Assembly: GCA_032906765.1 (NCBI GenBank)
Contig: JAJTZB010000002.1
Span: 186,001 to 250,000 of the forward strand
Length of the DNA: 64,000 nucleotides
Reading direction: 5' to 3'
Source: Nitrososphaerales archaeon
GTDB taxonomy: Archaea; Thermoproteota; Nitrososphaeria; Nitrososphaerales; Gagatemarchaeaceae
The notes below the pieces were generated by a model that saw only the letters and a list, made by a program, of their open reading frames with translations, was not told the DNA's origin and made no database searches. Both the position numbers and the translations under genes were made by a program. This document shows positions 40,181 through 48,195 of this stretch, piece after piece. The first letter of the stretch is position 1, and each line of letters begins with the position of its first letter.

Positions 40181-41341
40181 ATGAGCCACAGGTTCATGCA
40201 ACCCGCCTTCAACGCCCGCGAAGCGAAGGGTGAGGCAATCGCCCGCGAGTTCGGGTGGGTTCAGAGGGTGGACGACCATTCTTACAGAGTCCACTCGCAG
40301 AGGATGGATAAGGAATACCAAGTCGAGCAAACGGAGACGGGGTGGGCCTGCTCGTGCCCCGATTCGACCTACCGAGGGGAGAAGTGCAAGCATGTTTGGG
40401 CTGTTGAGATTTCATGGATTCTGAGGCAGAAGGTAGAGGCAGAGACAAGGGTTATGCCGATTCAGGCTCAGGATTGCGTCGTATGCGGCTCTGAGGACTT
40501 GATGAAGTGGGGCATCAGGCACAACAAGGCGGGAGACATCCAGAAGTTCAAGTGCCGAGGATGTGGGAGATTCTTCACAATCAACGTAGGCTTCGAAGGG
40601 ATGAAGCACGACCCGAAGGCAATAACGACGGCAATGCAACTCTTCTTCTCTGGGGAGTCTCTACGGAACACGCAGAAGGCGTTGCTGTTGCTCGGAGTGC
40701 GAGTGGCTCATTCAACCATCTACGAATGGATTAGGAAATACGTCGCCCTGATGGACAAGTATCTCGACAAGATTACCCCGCAAGTCTCGAACACTTGGAG
40801 GGCAGACGAGGTGTTCGTGAAGTTCAAGGGCAACGTCAAGTTCGTCTTCGCCTTGATGGACGACCAGACACGCTTCTGGATTTCTCAACAGGTGGCAGAC
40901 GGGAAGTTCACGGCTGACGTAAGGCCGCTATTTGCGGAAGCGAAGAGGGTGGCAGGGAAGAGGCCACTCACGATGATAACCGACGGGGGAAACCATTTCA
41001 TTCAGCCCATCATCAAGGAGTTCTGGACTAACACCAACCCCAAGACCCAGCACGTCAGGGACATCAGACTTGACGGCACGACGCACAACAACAAGATGGA
41101 GAGGATGAATGGGGAGATTCGGGACAGAGAGAAGGTGATGAGGGGGCTAAAGCGGGTGGACACCCCGATTCTCAAGGGAGTCCAGCTATACCACAATTAC
41201 TTCCGACCGCATGAGAGCCTTCATGGGGCAACTCCTGCCGAGAAGGCAGGGATTCGCATAGAGGGGGAAAACAAATGGCTAACGGTGATTCAGAATGCGG
41301 GTCGCCAAACGGGTTCGAACAGGAAGACGAACCAACCGTGA
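40181..41341 (+). CDS. DDE transposase with SWIM and zinc-ribbon domains
   Basis: 386 residues. Residues 57-71 are a SWIM motif (CSCPDSTYRGEKCKH, C-x-C-xn-C-x-H). 99-129 is an InsA-like zinc ribbon (CVVCGS, then KCRGCGRFF). An HTH lies at about 155-185 (GESLRNTQKALLLLGVRVAH). The catalytic domain has D209 (WRADEVFVK), D268 (MITDGG) and E306 (NNKMERMNGEIRDREKVM), then FRPHESLHGATP. This is the IS6/IS240-like layout with an added SWIM finger. All catalytic residues are intact, so it may be active. It ends 3 bases before the right inverted repeat. Confidence 0.92.
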   Translation: MSHRFMQPAFNAREAKGEAIAREFGWVQRVDDHSYRVHSQRMDKEYQVEQTETGWACSCPDSTYRGEKCKHVWAVEISWILRQKVEAETRVMPIQAQDCVVCGSEDLMKWGIRHNKAGDIQKFKCRGCGRFFTINVGFEGMKHDPKAITTAMQLFFSGESLRNTQKALLLLGVRVAHSTIYEWIRKYVALMDKYLDKITPQVSNTWRADEVFVKFKGNVKFVFALMDDQTRFWISQQVADGKFTADVRPLFAEAKRVAGKRPLTMITDGGNHFIQPIIKEFWTNTNPKTQHVRDIRLDGTTHNNKMERMNGEIRDREKVMRGLKRVDTPILKGVQLYHNYFRPHESLHGATPAEKAGIRIEGENKWLTVIQNAGRQTGSNRKTNQP

Positions 41342-41343
41342 AC

Positions 41344-41362
41344 CGAACAGAACCCGCGCGCG
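41344..41362 (+). repeat. right terminal inverted repeat
   Basis: Perfect complement of 39093-39111. It forms, together with the next bases (to about 41369), a 22-bp perfect palindrome. Confidence 0.9.
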
Positions 41363-41419
41363 GGTTCTGGAAAGTCCTCGGTGGATGAAGGGGATTAGGA
41401 TGCTGCTCAACGTCGGTTG

Positions 41420-42311
41420 ATGGGGGAGTGGAATAGCGGTCAAACGAAGATTCAGATTCAACCAGAAATTCCTGACGAAGAAGAAGATAGCTGCCATCGT
41501 CGTCATAGCATTCGTTTTCGCGGCTAACGAGATTCTCTCTTACCATCCAACCCCACCAAAACAGACGGTGGGATTCCCTATCGTCTTTGCGTCCCCCAAC
41601 CTGCCCATACCCAGCGGCAACTATCCGATTAACCAAACCGCAGTCTCGCAATTTGTGAACAACACCATCGCCGATTACAACAGCCTGCTCGCCAAGAATC
41701 AAGGGAAATGGGCTAACTTTACCAGCATCGCACACTTCTTCGACCTCTACCGACCCATTGGGAGTTGGGAGGTTCAGGTCGCCAGAGACAGCGGAACCTT
41801 TAGTGGCTGGATTGAGTTCATCTTCAGAACCTCTCAGAATGCCAGTCCCCAGACGGTTGTAATCACAAACGAGACGGCAGATTACCTGAGGCCAGCAATG
41901 GGAACGAAGTTGTCGCCCAACAACATCTCCATCGACTATCATAAAACGAATTACGGCCTCATCTTCTCGAACTACTACTCCGAGTCGGCAGTCGGGGAAA
42001 CCCTCATCCCGCTGGTCTGGATTACCAACTCCTCTATGGTCTATGGCGATGTGGCGGTCAACGCCAACAACGCCGCACGAACTATCTACCAATACGACAT
42101 CGCAGTCATGAACACAGCGTTGAACCCTCCCTATCCTACTTGGGGTTGGTTCTCGAATGTTTGGAGACTGTGGGGAGGGTATATCGAGTTCTTCGGCCTT
42201 GTGCTCACCATTGTCACAGGAATCATCTATCTGCAACGCGAGGGGTTTCTGCAATTCAAACGCCCCTCAAGAACTGGGCAAGAACCGCAATCAGAAGGAA
42301 GAACACCATAA
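41420..42311 (+). pseudogene. membrane-anchored extracellular protein, frameshifted at a G run
   Basis: The frame that encodes the body has no start codon, and its N-terminal membrane helix (KKKIAAIVVIAFVFAANEIL) lies upstream of the first usable GTG (41568). ATG 41420 followed by five G's (41422-41426) is in another frame. Removing one G joins them into one ORF of 296 residues beginning MGSGIAVKRRFRF. The body has Asn-rich, extracellular-looking sequence and a second membrane helix near the C-terminus (FFGLVLTIVTGIIYL). GC is lower than surroundings. It is either a real frameshift or a sequencing error; the function is unknown. Confidence 0.6.
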
Positions 42312-42372
42312 GGAACAGAAGACGAGACTGGCTCCTTAGGCGCTTGACCTCTGCCTTCAGTTCTCTGATTTC
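42256..42372 (-). other. possible small coiled-coil/TM protein frame without usual start
   Basis: On the minus strand this frame reads RELKAEVKRLRSQSRLLFLM followed by a strong hydrophobic helix and a stop at 42256-42258. It is protein-like but has no ATG, GTG or TTG upstream within its open frame. It overlaps both the 39-residue ORF (42357-42476) and the end of the plus-strand membrane gene. Confidence 0.25.
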
Positions 42373-42476
42373 GTCTTGTAGTATTCGCTCACGATTATCC
42401 TGACCACCTCTGGAATCGTCGCTATCTTTCTGACCTTCCTCTCCTCTTCGAGAGACTTCAGCATCTCCTCGGTCAT
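42357..42476 (-). CDS. small protein (39 aa) downstream of the Drg GTPase gene
   Basis: ATG 42476, 15 bases after the GTPase stop, same strand. Reads MTEEMLKSLEEERKVRKIAT, then IPEVVRIIVSEYYK. It looks like the helical part of a ribbon-helix-helix or PemI-like antitoxin (a predicted strand KIATIPEVVR followed by a helix). No toxin partner seen. Confidence 0.4.
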   Translation of the reverse strand: MTEEMLKSLEEERKVRKIATIPEVVRIIVSEYYKTKSEN

Positions 42477-42490
42477 TCCGTTCTTGAGTT

Positions 42491-43588
42491 CTACCTCGTG
42501 ATTATCGTCAACACGTCCTCATCCAACAGCCTGTGGTTTATGCCCACGCGCTGCCCGCCGAACCTGACGCTCTTACCCCACACAAGCGCGTAACGGAAGT
42601 CGTCCTTCATCCCCCTGTGGACCTTGTCGCAGACCTCCATTATTGTGGAGCCCCTCTTTACAATCATGGGCTCCTCGAAGTCAGTCTCGCCCGTCCTCCT
42701 CCGCATGTAGATCCTGACGAAGCCGAGCCTCTTGTAGATCTCCTCCTTCAGGGCGGCTATGTTGACGCCTGCTTCCGCGGATATCGGGACGAAGGAGTAG
42801 GGGAGCTTCCTGCTCAGCTCGGTCGTGAACCCGGCGTTGACGAGGTCGATCTTGTTCATCACAGTCAGGGACGGGATGTAGGACCTGTTCCCCGGCAAGA
42901 CGTCGATTAACTGCTCGTCCGTGACATCTTCCCTTATGACCACTCGCGCGCTATTGATGTCGTAGACCCTCAGTATCTCCTTCACAAGAGTCTCGCTCAT
43001 CTTGGTAAGCTTCCCCTGAAGCGCGACCTGTATCCCCCCTCCGCTAGTCGTCTCGACCACGACGTTCGGGGGCCTCTCGTCGACCCTGACCCCAGTGTTC
43101 CTGAGCTCCTTCTCGAGGAGGGCCCTGGCGTCTGGTTGGAAGACGTCAACTATGAAGAGGATGAGGTCTGCGTTCCTGGCCACAGAGAGGACGCGTTTGC
43201 CCAGGCCTCTCCCTGAGGATGCGCCCTGTATTATCCCGGGGAGGTCGAGGATTTGGATCCTTGCTCCGTTGTAATCCATGACTCCGGGTACGACCTCCAG
43301 GGTGGTGAACGCGTAAGGCGCAACCTTGGACTTCGCGTTTGTCAGCCTGTTTAGGAGCGTCGACTTGCCAACGCTCGGGAGGCCGATGATGACGATCGTC
43401 GCGTCGCCCGACTTCTTCACGTCGTATCCGATGCTGCTGCCTGAGCGCCGGGACTGCTGCTCCTCCTGCTCAGCCTTGAGCTTGGACAGCTTGGCCCTGA
43501 GGAGTCCGACGTGGTGTTCGGTCTTCTTGTTGACCTGGGTCCTGTGCAGGTCGTCCTCGATCTTCTTTATTTTCTCTGGTAAACCCAT
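42491..43588 (-). CDS. Drg-family (Obg-like) GTPase with TGS domain
   Basis: 365 residues. N-terminal helix-turn-helix (KIKKIEDDLHRTQVNKKTEH), P-loop IIGLPSVGKSTLLNRLT, G2 and G3 (LDLPGII), G4 TVMNKIDLV, G5 SAEAG, then a C-terminal TGS domain (FVRIYMRRRTGETDFEEPMI). Drg proteins bind ribosomes and assist translation in archaea and eukaryotes. An Obg-like glycine-rich region is absent, as in Drg. ATG 43588. Confidence 0.95.
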   Translation of the reverse strand: MGLPEKIKKIEDDLHRTQVNKKTEHHVGLLRAKLSKLKAEQEEQQSRRSGSSIGYDVKKSGDATIVIIGLPSVGKSTLLNRLTNAKSKVAPYAFTTLEVVPGVMDYNGARIQILDLPGIIQGASSGRGLGKRVLSVARNADLILFIVDVFQPDARALLEKELRNTGVRVDERPPNVVVETTSGGGIQVALQGKLTKMSETLVKEILRVYDINSARVVIREDVTDEQLIDVLPGNRSYIPSLTVMNKIDLVNAGFTTELSRKLPYSFVPISAEAGVNIAALKEEIYKRLGFVRIYMRRRTGETDFEEPMIVKRGSTIMEVCDKVHRGMKDDFRYALVWGKSVRFGGQRVGINHRLLDEDVLTIITR

Positions 43589-43636
43589 CAGTATCCGCCC
43601 CGAGCGAAGAGTCTTCGCAGGCAGCTCCTATTCAAG

Positions 43637-44416
43637 CTACCCGCTCTTCGTGACATACTCGATCTCTATTGTGTGACCCGTCCCATACGGGTAGGAGCTT
43701 CCGCCGTTCCAAGTTGGGTCGCCCACCGCTGTGGGAGAGCAGGGCGGGCCCGTGGTGTTGACGCTGCAGTAGTCCAGCTGTTCCAAGTTGAGGGAGCCCC
43801 ACGCCGTGGAGCTCCTCCCGTCCACCAAGAGGACCACTTGGTGGGTCGCGTCGGTCTTGTAACCGAGGATGTCCGTCGAGTTGAAGACGATCGGGCGCGA
43901 ACTCCCGTTGAAATTCACTGTGCCGTAGGTGTACTTCCAAATGGTGAAAAAGTCGCCCAAGGTGAAGTTCTTCGTCGCTTCAGCTTGGGCTAATTCGATG
44001 TGGAGGATGCCTGAGGCGTCGTGCGTGTGAATCGGTTCGAGGCACGACCCCTGTTGCACGCTGCCGGCGCCCGCTGGGATGGTCACGCTGCTGCCTTGAA
44101 TGGCGATCTGCAAGTAAGGATGCACATGAATCCACTCGCCGTTGGTGCACGCAAACGGAGGGCCCGCCAGAGATGGTGCGATAAGCAAGTAGAACCCAAT
44201 CCCCAGTACGACCGCGACAGCGACAGCCCCGATCAGCACGGTGTGACGGTTTCGTCTGCGGAGGCTTCTCGGTCTGGAGGCCTTTCCCCCGGTGCCCGTC
44301 TTCCTCGGCACAGCACCGACTGGCTTTCCGCTTCCCCCTTCGTGCTTGTCCCTCGCGTGCTGAGCTAGGGCGTCTTCTGTGGCGAACTCTCTTCCGCAGA
44401 CATCACAGACTGGCAA
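43637..44416 (-). CDS. C2H2 zinc-finger, single-TM protein with exported His-rich domain
   Basis: About 259 residues from TTG 44416. A C2H2 finger at the very N-terminus (VCDVCGREFATEDALAQHAR, H at DKH). A basic stretch (RPRSLRRRNRH) precedes one membrane helix (VLIGAVAVAVVLGIGFYLLI). The outside domain of ~180 residues has HVHPYLQIAI and IHTHDASGILHIEL, two HxH pairs that could bind copper or zinc, and four Cys. Divergent from a cupredoxin gene 109 bases away, so both may belong to copper or redox physiology. Upstream frame to 44794 lacks family features and is not included. Confidence 0.7.
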   Translation of the reverse strand: MPVCDVCGREFATEDALAQHARDKHEGGSGKPVGAVPRKTGTGGKASRPRSLRRRNRHTVLIGAVAVAVVLGIGFYLLIAPSLAGPPFACTNGEWIHVHPYLQIAIQGSSVTIPAGAGSVQQGSCLEPIHTHDASGILHIELAQAEATKNFTLGDFFTIWKYTYGTVNFNGSSRPIVFNSTDILGYKTDATHQVVLLVDGRSSTAWGSLNLEQLDYCSVNTTGPPCSPTAVGDPTWNGGSSYPYGTGHTIEIEYVTKSG

Positions 44417-44524
44417 GGCTTGTGTACTTTCGTCGCGTCGTCCTGGCCCGCTTATATCATTGCCGCGCGGCGAGGCCCTTAGCCACCCCAAAGGTTCATC
44501 TATGCCGACCTGAGACAACGGACA

Positions 44525-44971
44525 ATGACGATGACCAGACGAAGCGGCATGAGCAACGCTGCGAAGGCTGGAATCGCTATCGTTGTGGTCATTATCGCCG
44601 CTCTTGCCGCATATGAGTTGTACCCGGCCCGTGCGGGACCGACCCAGACAGCAACGACCCCCAGCACAGTTCAGATCGTGATGCCGGCTGGAGTGGGCAG
44701 CAATCTGGCCCTCAACTTTGCCCCTGCGAAACTGGTCGTGGTGATCGGCGTCAACAACACCATCGAGTGGGTCAACATGGACAATGTCACCCATACCGTC
44801 GTGGCAACGGGCGTTCCGAGTGGCGCGGCCATGTTCGCGTCGGGAGGCTCGGGCCTAAGCAATGGACAGACATTTACCGTGACACTCGCCGTCCCTGGCA
44901 CATACACGTATCACTGTAGCATTCACCCTGTCTGGATGCAGGGTCAGATAATCGTGAAGCAGTCGGCCTAG
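44525..44971 (+). CDS. membrane-anchored plastocyanin-like cupredoxin
   Basis: 148 residues. An N-terminal uncleaved helix (AGIAIVVVIIAALAAYELY) anchors the protein, then a Thr-rich linker and a type I copper domain. Ligands H90 (VTHTVVATG), C131, H134 and M138 (YHCSIHPVWM) are all in place. It should carry single electrons outside the membrane, as in thaumarchaeal electron chains. It converges on the alcohol dehydrogenase gene 44975. Confidence 0.93.
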   Translation: MTMTRRSGMSNAAKAGIAIVVVIIAALAAYELYPARAGPTQTATTPSTVQIVMPAGVGSNLALNFAPAKLVVVIGVNNTIEWVNMDNVTHTVVATGVPSGAAMFASGGSGLSNGQTFTVTLAVPGTYTYHCSIHPVWMQGQIIVKQSA

Positions 44972-44974
44972 CCG

Positions 44975-45997
44975 TCAGTCGCAGACTACTGCCTTGATGC
45001 ACTTCTGCTCCCGGGCGACGCGGAACGCCTCAGGCGCCTCCTCCAGGCTGAACTTCTGAGTCACGAGCTTGGAGAGGTGTATTTTGCGGTCGGCAAGCAG
45101 TCGGAGCGCCCTTCTTGTTTCCAGCTCAGTCGTGGAATAGCTCGAGACTACTGTCATACCCTTCAGGAAGTATTGGGCGAGATTCATTTCCACAGTCGCG
45201 CCCTTCGGCGGGGCACCGAAGAGAAGTACCTTCCCGCCCTTGGAGACATCCTGTAATGCCGACTTGAAGGCTGCCGGGCTCCCTGTTGCAACGAGTGCGA
45301 GCTCTGGCCCTTCACTTCCGAATAGCTCGAAGGCGCGTCCCCGTGCGCCCTCCTCCCTCGGGTCGTAAACCCGCGAGGCACCCAACCTCTTCGCAAAGCT
45401 CAGCCTGTACGCGCTCAAATCGCTCATCACCAACTTTCTGCAGCCAAAGCTGTGCAAGAGGAGAAGGTGGGTCAGGCCCACAGGCCCCGCCCCGTAGATG
45501 ACTGCGCTCTTTACGCCTGCCGCACCTACCCCCTCCAGACCGCGAAGGCAGCAGCCTAGCGGCTCGATGAAAGACGCCTCCTCGAAGGAGAGGTTGCCTG
45601 GAAGCTTCAGCACTGCCCCACGCTCGACGTTCCAGCGAGGCACAACAAAGTACTCTGCGAAACCTCCAGGTCTGATGTTGTGCTTCGGGAACTCTGCACA
45701 GAGTGTGTATTCACCCCTGGCGCAGACACTGCACTTGTGACATGGCGCATGGTGGTGGGCGAAGACCCTGTCTCCCTTTCGCAACCCTCTTACTCCGTCT
45801 CCCAGCTTCGCCACTACTCCAACAACCTCGTGGCCCAACACTGGCGGAGTGATCGCCTCTCCCCTGACTTTCTCGATGTCAGTACCGCAGACCCCTGAGC
45901 ACTTCATCTTGACCAGGAGTTCGCCCCTGCCCGCTTTGGGGACGGGGACTTGCTTTATCTCAAGGTGCCCGGGGGACGAAAGCACCAGCGACTTCAA
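44975..45997 (-). CDS. zinc-dependent MDR alcohol/polyol dehydrogenase 1
   Basis: 340 residues. Catalytic zinc: C37 (SGVCGTDIEK), H55 and E56 (LGHEVVG), E-P-L-G-C. Structural zinc: four Cys in PCHKCSVCARGEYTLC. NAD-binding GAGPVGLTHLLLL. The Rossmann fold and order match sorbitol/threonine/butanediol dehydrogenases. Head-to-head with the second dehydrogenase (56 bases between starts), so the two may share a regulatory region. Substrate not predictable. Confidence 0.88.
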   Translation of the reverse strand: MKSLVLSSPGHLEIKQVPVPKAGRGELLVKMKCSGVCGTDIEKVRGEAITPPVLGHEVVGVVAKLGDGVRGLRKGDRVFAHHHAPCHKCSVCARGEYTLCAEFPKHNIRPGGFAEYFVVPRWNVERGAVLKLPGNLSFEEASFIEPLGCCLRGLEGVGAAGVKSAVIYGAGPVGLTHLLLLHSFGCRKLVMSDLSAYRLSFAKRLGASRVYDPREEGARGRAFELFGSEGPELALVATGSPAAFKSALQDVSKGGKVLLFGAPPKGATVEMNLAQYFLKGMTVVSSYSTTELETRRALRLLADRKIHLSKLVTQKFSLEEAPEAFRVAREQKCIKAVVCD

Positions 45998-46053
45998 GGC
46001 GAAGGGTCGGCGGCCACGCCTAATTATAAAGCAAGAGAGGCGACCTGCAGTCG

Positions 46054-47082
46054 TTGAAGGCTGCCCGCTTCTACGCCCCCCGCGACGTGCGGCTGGAGGA
46101 TGTTCCGGAACCAGAGGTCGGCCCAGGTGAGCTGCTCATCGAGGTCCTGGCTTCTGACATGTGTGGCACGGACCTGAAGACGTTCATGAGAGGCCACCCG
46201 CTGATCAAGCCTCCGATCACGATTGGGCACGAATACAGCGGGGTCGTCAAGGAGGCAGGCCGCGGCGCGAAGTTCAGGCGTGGTGACAGGATTGTGGCGT
46301 CGAACTCCGCTCCGTGCATGAAGTGCGAGATGTGCAAACGAGGGAGTTACACCCTTTGCAGCAGTATCACCGAAGGTCTGGTCGGTTTCTCGGTTCCAGG
46401 CTCCTACTCGGAGTACCTGCTCGTTCCGAGGAACATCGCAGAGGTGAATACCTACAGGTTCAAGAGATCAAAGCCCGAAGAGATCGCATGTTCTGAGCCA
46501 CTGGCTTCTGTCATACACGCGCTTGACAGGGTCCAGGTGGAACGGGGGGAGAGGGTTGCTATAGTAGGCGCAGGGGCCCTTGGTTTGATGTTCCTGCAGC
46601 TGCTGAAAGCGAAGGGTGCGGAGGTGATCGTTGCGAACAGGTCGGGTGGAAGGCTCGAGGTCGCGTCTCGGCTGGGAGCCGACAGCGTGATTCAGGTTGA
46701 CGATGGGAGCCTCGCCGACAGGGTTAGGACAGCTACGGGAGGTCTAGGGGCGGACGTAGTTGTGGAGGCCGTGGGCAGAAAGGAGACTTGGGAATCTGCT
46801 TTCGGAGCAGCGCGGAACGGAGGCCGCGTCCTTCAATTCGGGGGCTGCGCCTCGGGTACGAGGGTGGAGTTCGACGCAGGGAAGATACACTACGGAGAGA
46901 CGAGTGTGATCGGCTCCTTCCATCACGAGCCCACTGCGTTCAGGAGGGCGGTCAGGGCGATTGAGAGCGGCGAAGTCAAGACGAAACCGCTCATCACTCA
47001 CAGAGTCAGCCTGGACGAAATTCGAAGGGGCTTCGAGCTGATGGAGCGGGGGGAAGCCCTGAAGGTCGCAGTCCTGCCTTGA
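46054..47082 (+). CDS. zinc-dependent MDR alcohol/polyol dehydrogenase 2
   Basis: 342 residues from TTG 46054. Zinc residues: DMCGTDLKTF, IGHEYSGV (His-Glu), PCMKCEMCKRGSYTLC. NAD-binding VAIVGAGALGLMFLQLL. It is a distinct member of the same superfamily as its neighbour and has ~30% similarity by eye. Position next to the E1 genes suggests oxidation of butanediol or another hydroxyketone; inferred. Confidence 0.88.
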   Translation: MKAARFYAPRDVRLEDVPEPEVGPGELLIEVLASDMCGTDLKTFMRGHPLIKPPITIGHEYSGVVKEAGRGAKFRRGDRIVASNSAPCMKCEMCKRGSYTLCSSITEGLVGFSVPGSYSEYLLVPRNIAEVNTYRFKRSKPEEIACSEPLASVIHALDRVQVERGERVAIVGAGALGLMFLQLLKAKGAEVIVANRSGGRLEVASRLGADSVIQVDDGSLADRVRTATGGLGADVVVEAVGRKETWESAFGAARNGGRVLQFGGCASGTRVEFDAGKIHYGETSVIGSFHHEPTAFRRAVRAIESGEVKTKPLITHRVSLDEIRRGFELMERGEALKVAVLP

Positions 47083-47142
47083 TCGCGCGCTGACGCGACA
47101 GGGCCCAGAGATAGGGCATGAGTCTCGGAGAATGTCCTCGAA

Positions 47143-47152
47143 AGGTTATATC
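47143..47152 (+). promoter_or_regulatory. TATA box of the E1 alpha gene
   Basis: aggttatatc centred 28 bases before ATG 47176. Confidence 0.5.
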
Positions 47153-47175
47153 GTCTCTGGGGGTCGCGGTTTCGG

Positions 47176-48195
47176 ATGAACGATATCGTCACGGTCGGAA
47201 CCACTACGCCGACCGAGCTGAAGGGACTCGGGATACCTGACGAGAAGTTGAAGTCGATTCTGAGGAAGATGGTGCTGGCGAGGCGGTTTGAGGAGAAGGT
47301 CGAAGAGCTCTACCTCAAGATGGCCCTCATCACCGGGCCTTGCCACCTCTATCTCGGAATGGAAGCGATAGCGGCCGGTGCGGCTGAGGCACTCACGGTG
47401 GACGACTACGTCCTTGCGACCTACAGGGGCCATGGCCACGCGGTGACGCGGGACGCCCCGCTCGACAAGGTCTTCGCTGAGCTGATGGGGAGGGTGGACG
47501 GAACCTGCAAAGGTCTCGGCGGTTCGATGCATGCGGCCACCTGGACAGAGAAGAAGCTGATGCTTGCGACTGCCATCGTCGGGAGCAACATCCCGATAGC
47601 TGCTGGAATGGGCCTTGCCGTGAAGAAGAAGGGGCTCGACGCCGTGGTCGTGGCCTACTTTGGGGACGGGGCCGTGAATTCCGGCTCCTTCAACGAGGGG
47701 GTCAACCTGGCTGCGGTCTGGAAAGTCCCTGCCATCTTCGTGTGCGAGAACAACCAGTACGCCATGTCACTCCCCGAAGCCAGGGGGGTTGCGTCAAAGA
47801 GCATCGCAGAACGAGCCGCGGCGTATGACATTCCGACCTTCGTAGCTGACGGCAACGACCCAGTCTCAGTCTACAGGGCTATGAAGGAGGCGCGAGGAAT
47901 CTGCAGAAGGGGTGACGGTCCGTGTTTCATCGAGGCTCGGACCTACAGGATGAAGGGACACGGCATTTACGACAAGGCTGATTACAGACCAAGCGACGAG
48001 GTGAGGGAGTGGGCCGGCAAAGACCCCATCGCGATGTTCAGCAAGCTTCTGGTTGACCAGAAGGTGCTTTCGGAGAAGGAATACGGCGACATGAGGTCGA
48101 CAATCGACAACGAGATTGAAGCCGCAGTGAAGAAGGCCAGGGCGAGCCCCTACCCGGAGTTCTCCACGCTGCAAGGAATGGTCTACCCAGAGTGA
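47176..48195 (+). CDS. TPP-dependent dehydrogenase E1 alpha subunit (acetoin/pyruvate type)
   Basis: 339 residues. TPP motif GDGAVNSGSFNEGVNLAAVW then ENNQYAMS (GDG at 163-165, NN at 192-193). YRGHGHAVTRDAP and GSMHA are substrate and TPP-phosphate contacts. Oxidative decarboxylation or cleavage of a 2-oxoacid or acetoin, with transfer to a lipoyl E2. No E2 or E3 gene is in the window. The alpha stop overlaps the beta GTG (GTGA). Confidence 0.9.
   Translation: MNDIVTVGTTTPTELKGLGIPDEKLKSILRKMVLARRFEEKVEELYLKMALITGPCHLYLGMEAIAAGAAEALTVDDYVLATYRGHGHAVTRDAPLDKVFAELMGRVDGTCKGLGGSMHAATWTEKKLMLATAIVGSNIPIAAGMGLAVKKKGLDAVVVAYFGDGAVNSGSFNEGVNLAAVWKVPAIFVCENNQYAMSLPEARGVASKSIAERAAAYDIPTFVADGNDPVSVYRAMKEARGICRRGDGPCFIEARTYRMKGHGIYDKADYRPSDEVREWAGKDPIAMFSKLLVDQKVLSEKEYGDMRSTIDNEIEAAVKKARASPYPEFSTLQGMVYPE

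Larger units (their letters stand above)
39093..41362 (+). mobile_element. insertion element with SWIM-finger DDE transposase and passenger genes
   Basis: About 2270 bp bounded by 19-bp perfect terminal inverted repeats. It contains a transposase (plus strand), a 31-codon ORF immediately before it, and on the minus strand three overlapping small genes (RHH-type repressor, coiled-coil protein, helical protein). No target-site duplication is obvious: the left flank ends aaaagtgtga, the right begins ggttctggaa. The right end is part of a longer perfect palindrome, which could affect where one places the boundary. The element has disrupted the space between a 7-TM gene and a membrane-protein gene. 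Confidence 0.85.

Noticed and set aside
39093-42480. Larger composite element including the membrane gene after the insertion element
   Set aside because: No third copy of the inverted repeat was found to the right of 41362, so the element is placed at 39093-41362.
44417-44794. N-terminal extension of the zinc-finger TM protein
   Set aside because: The frame is open but covers the divergent promoter region and the cupredoxin start, with random-like sequence.
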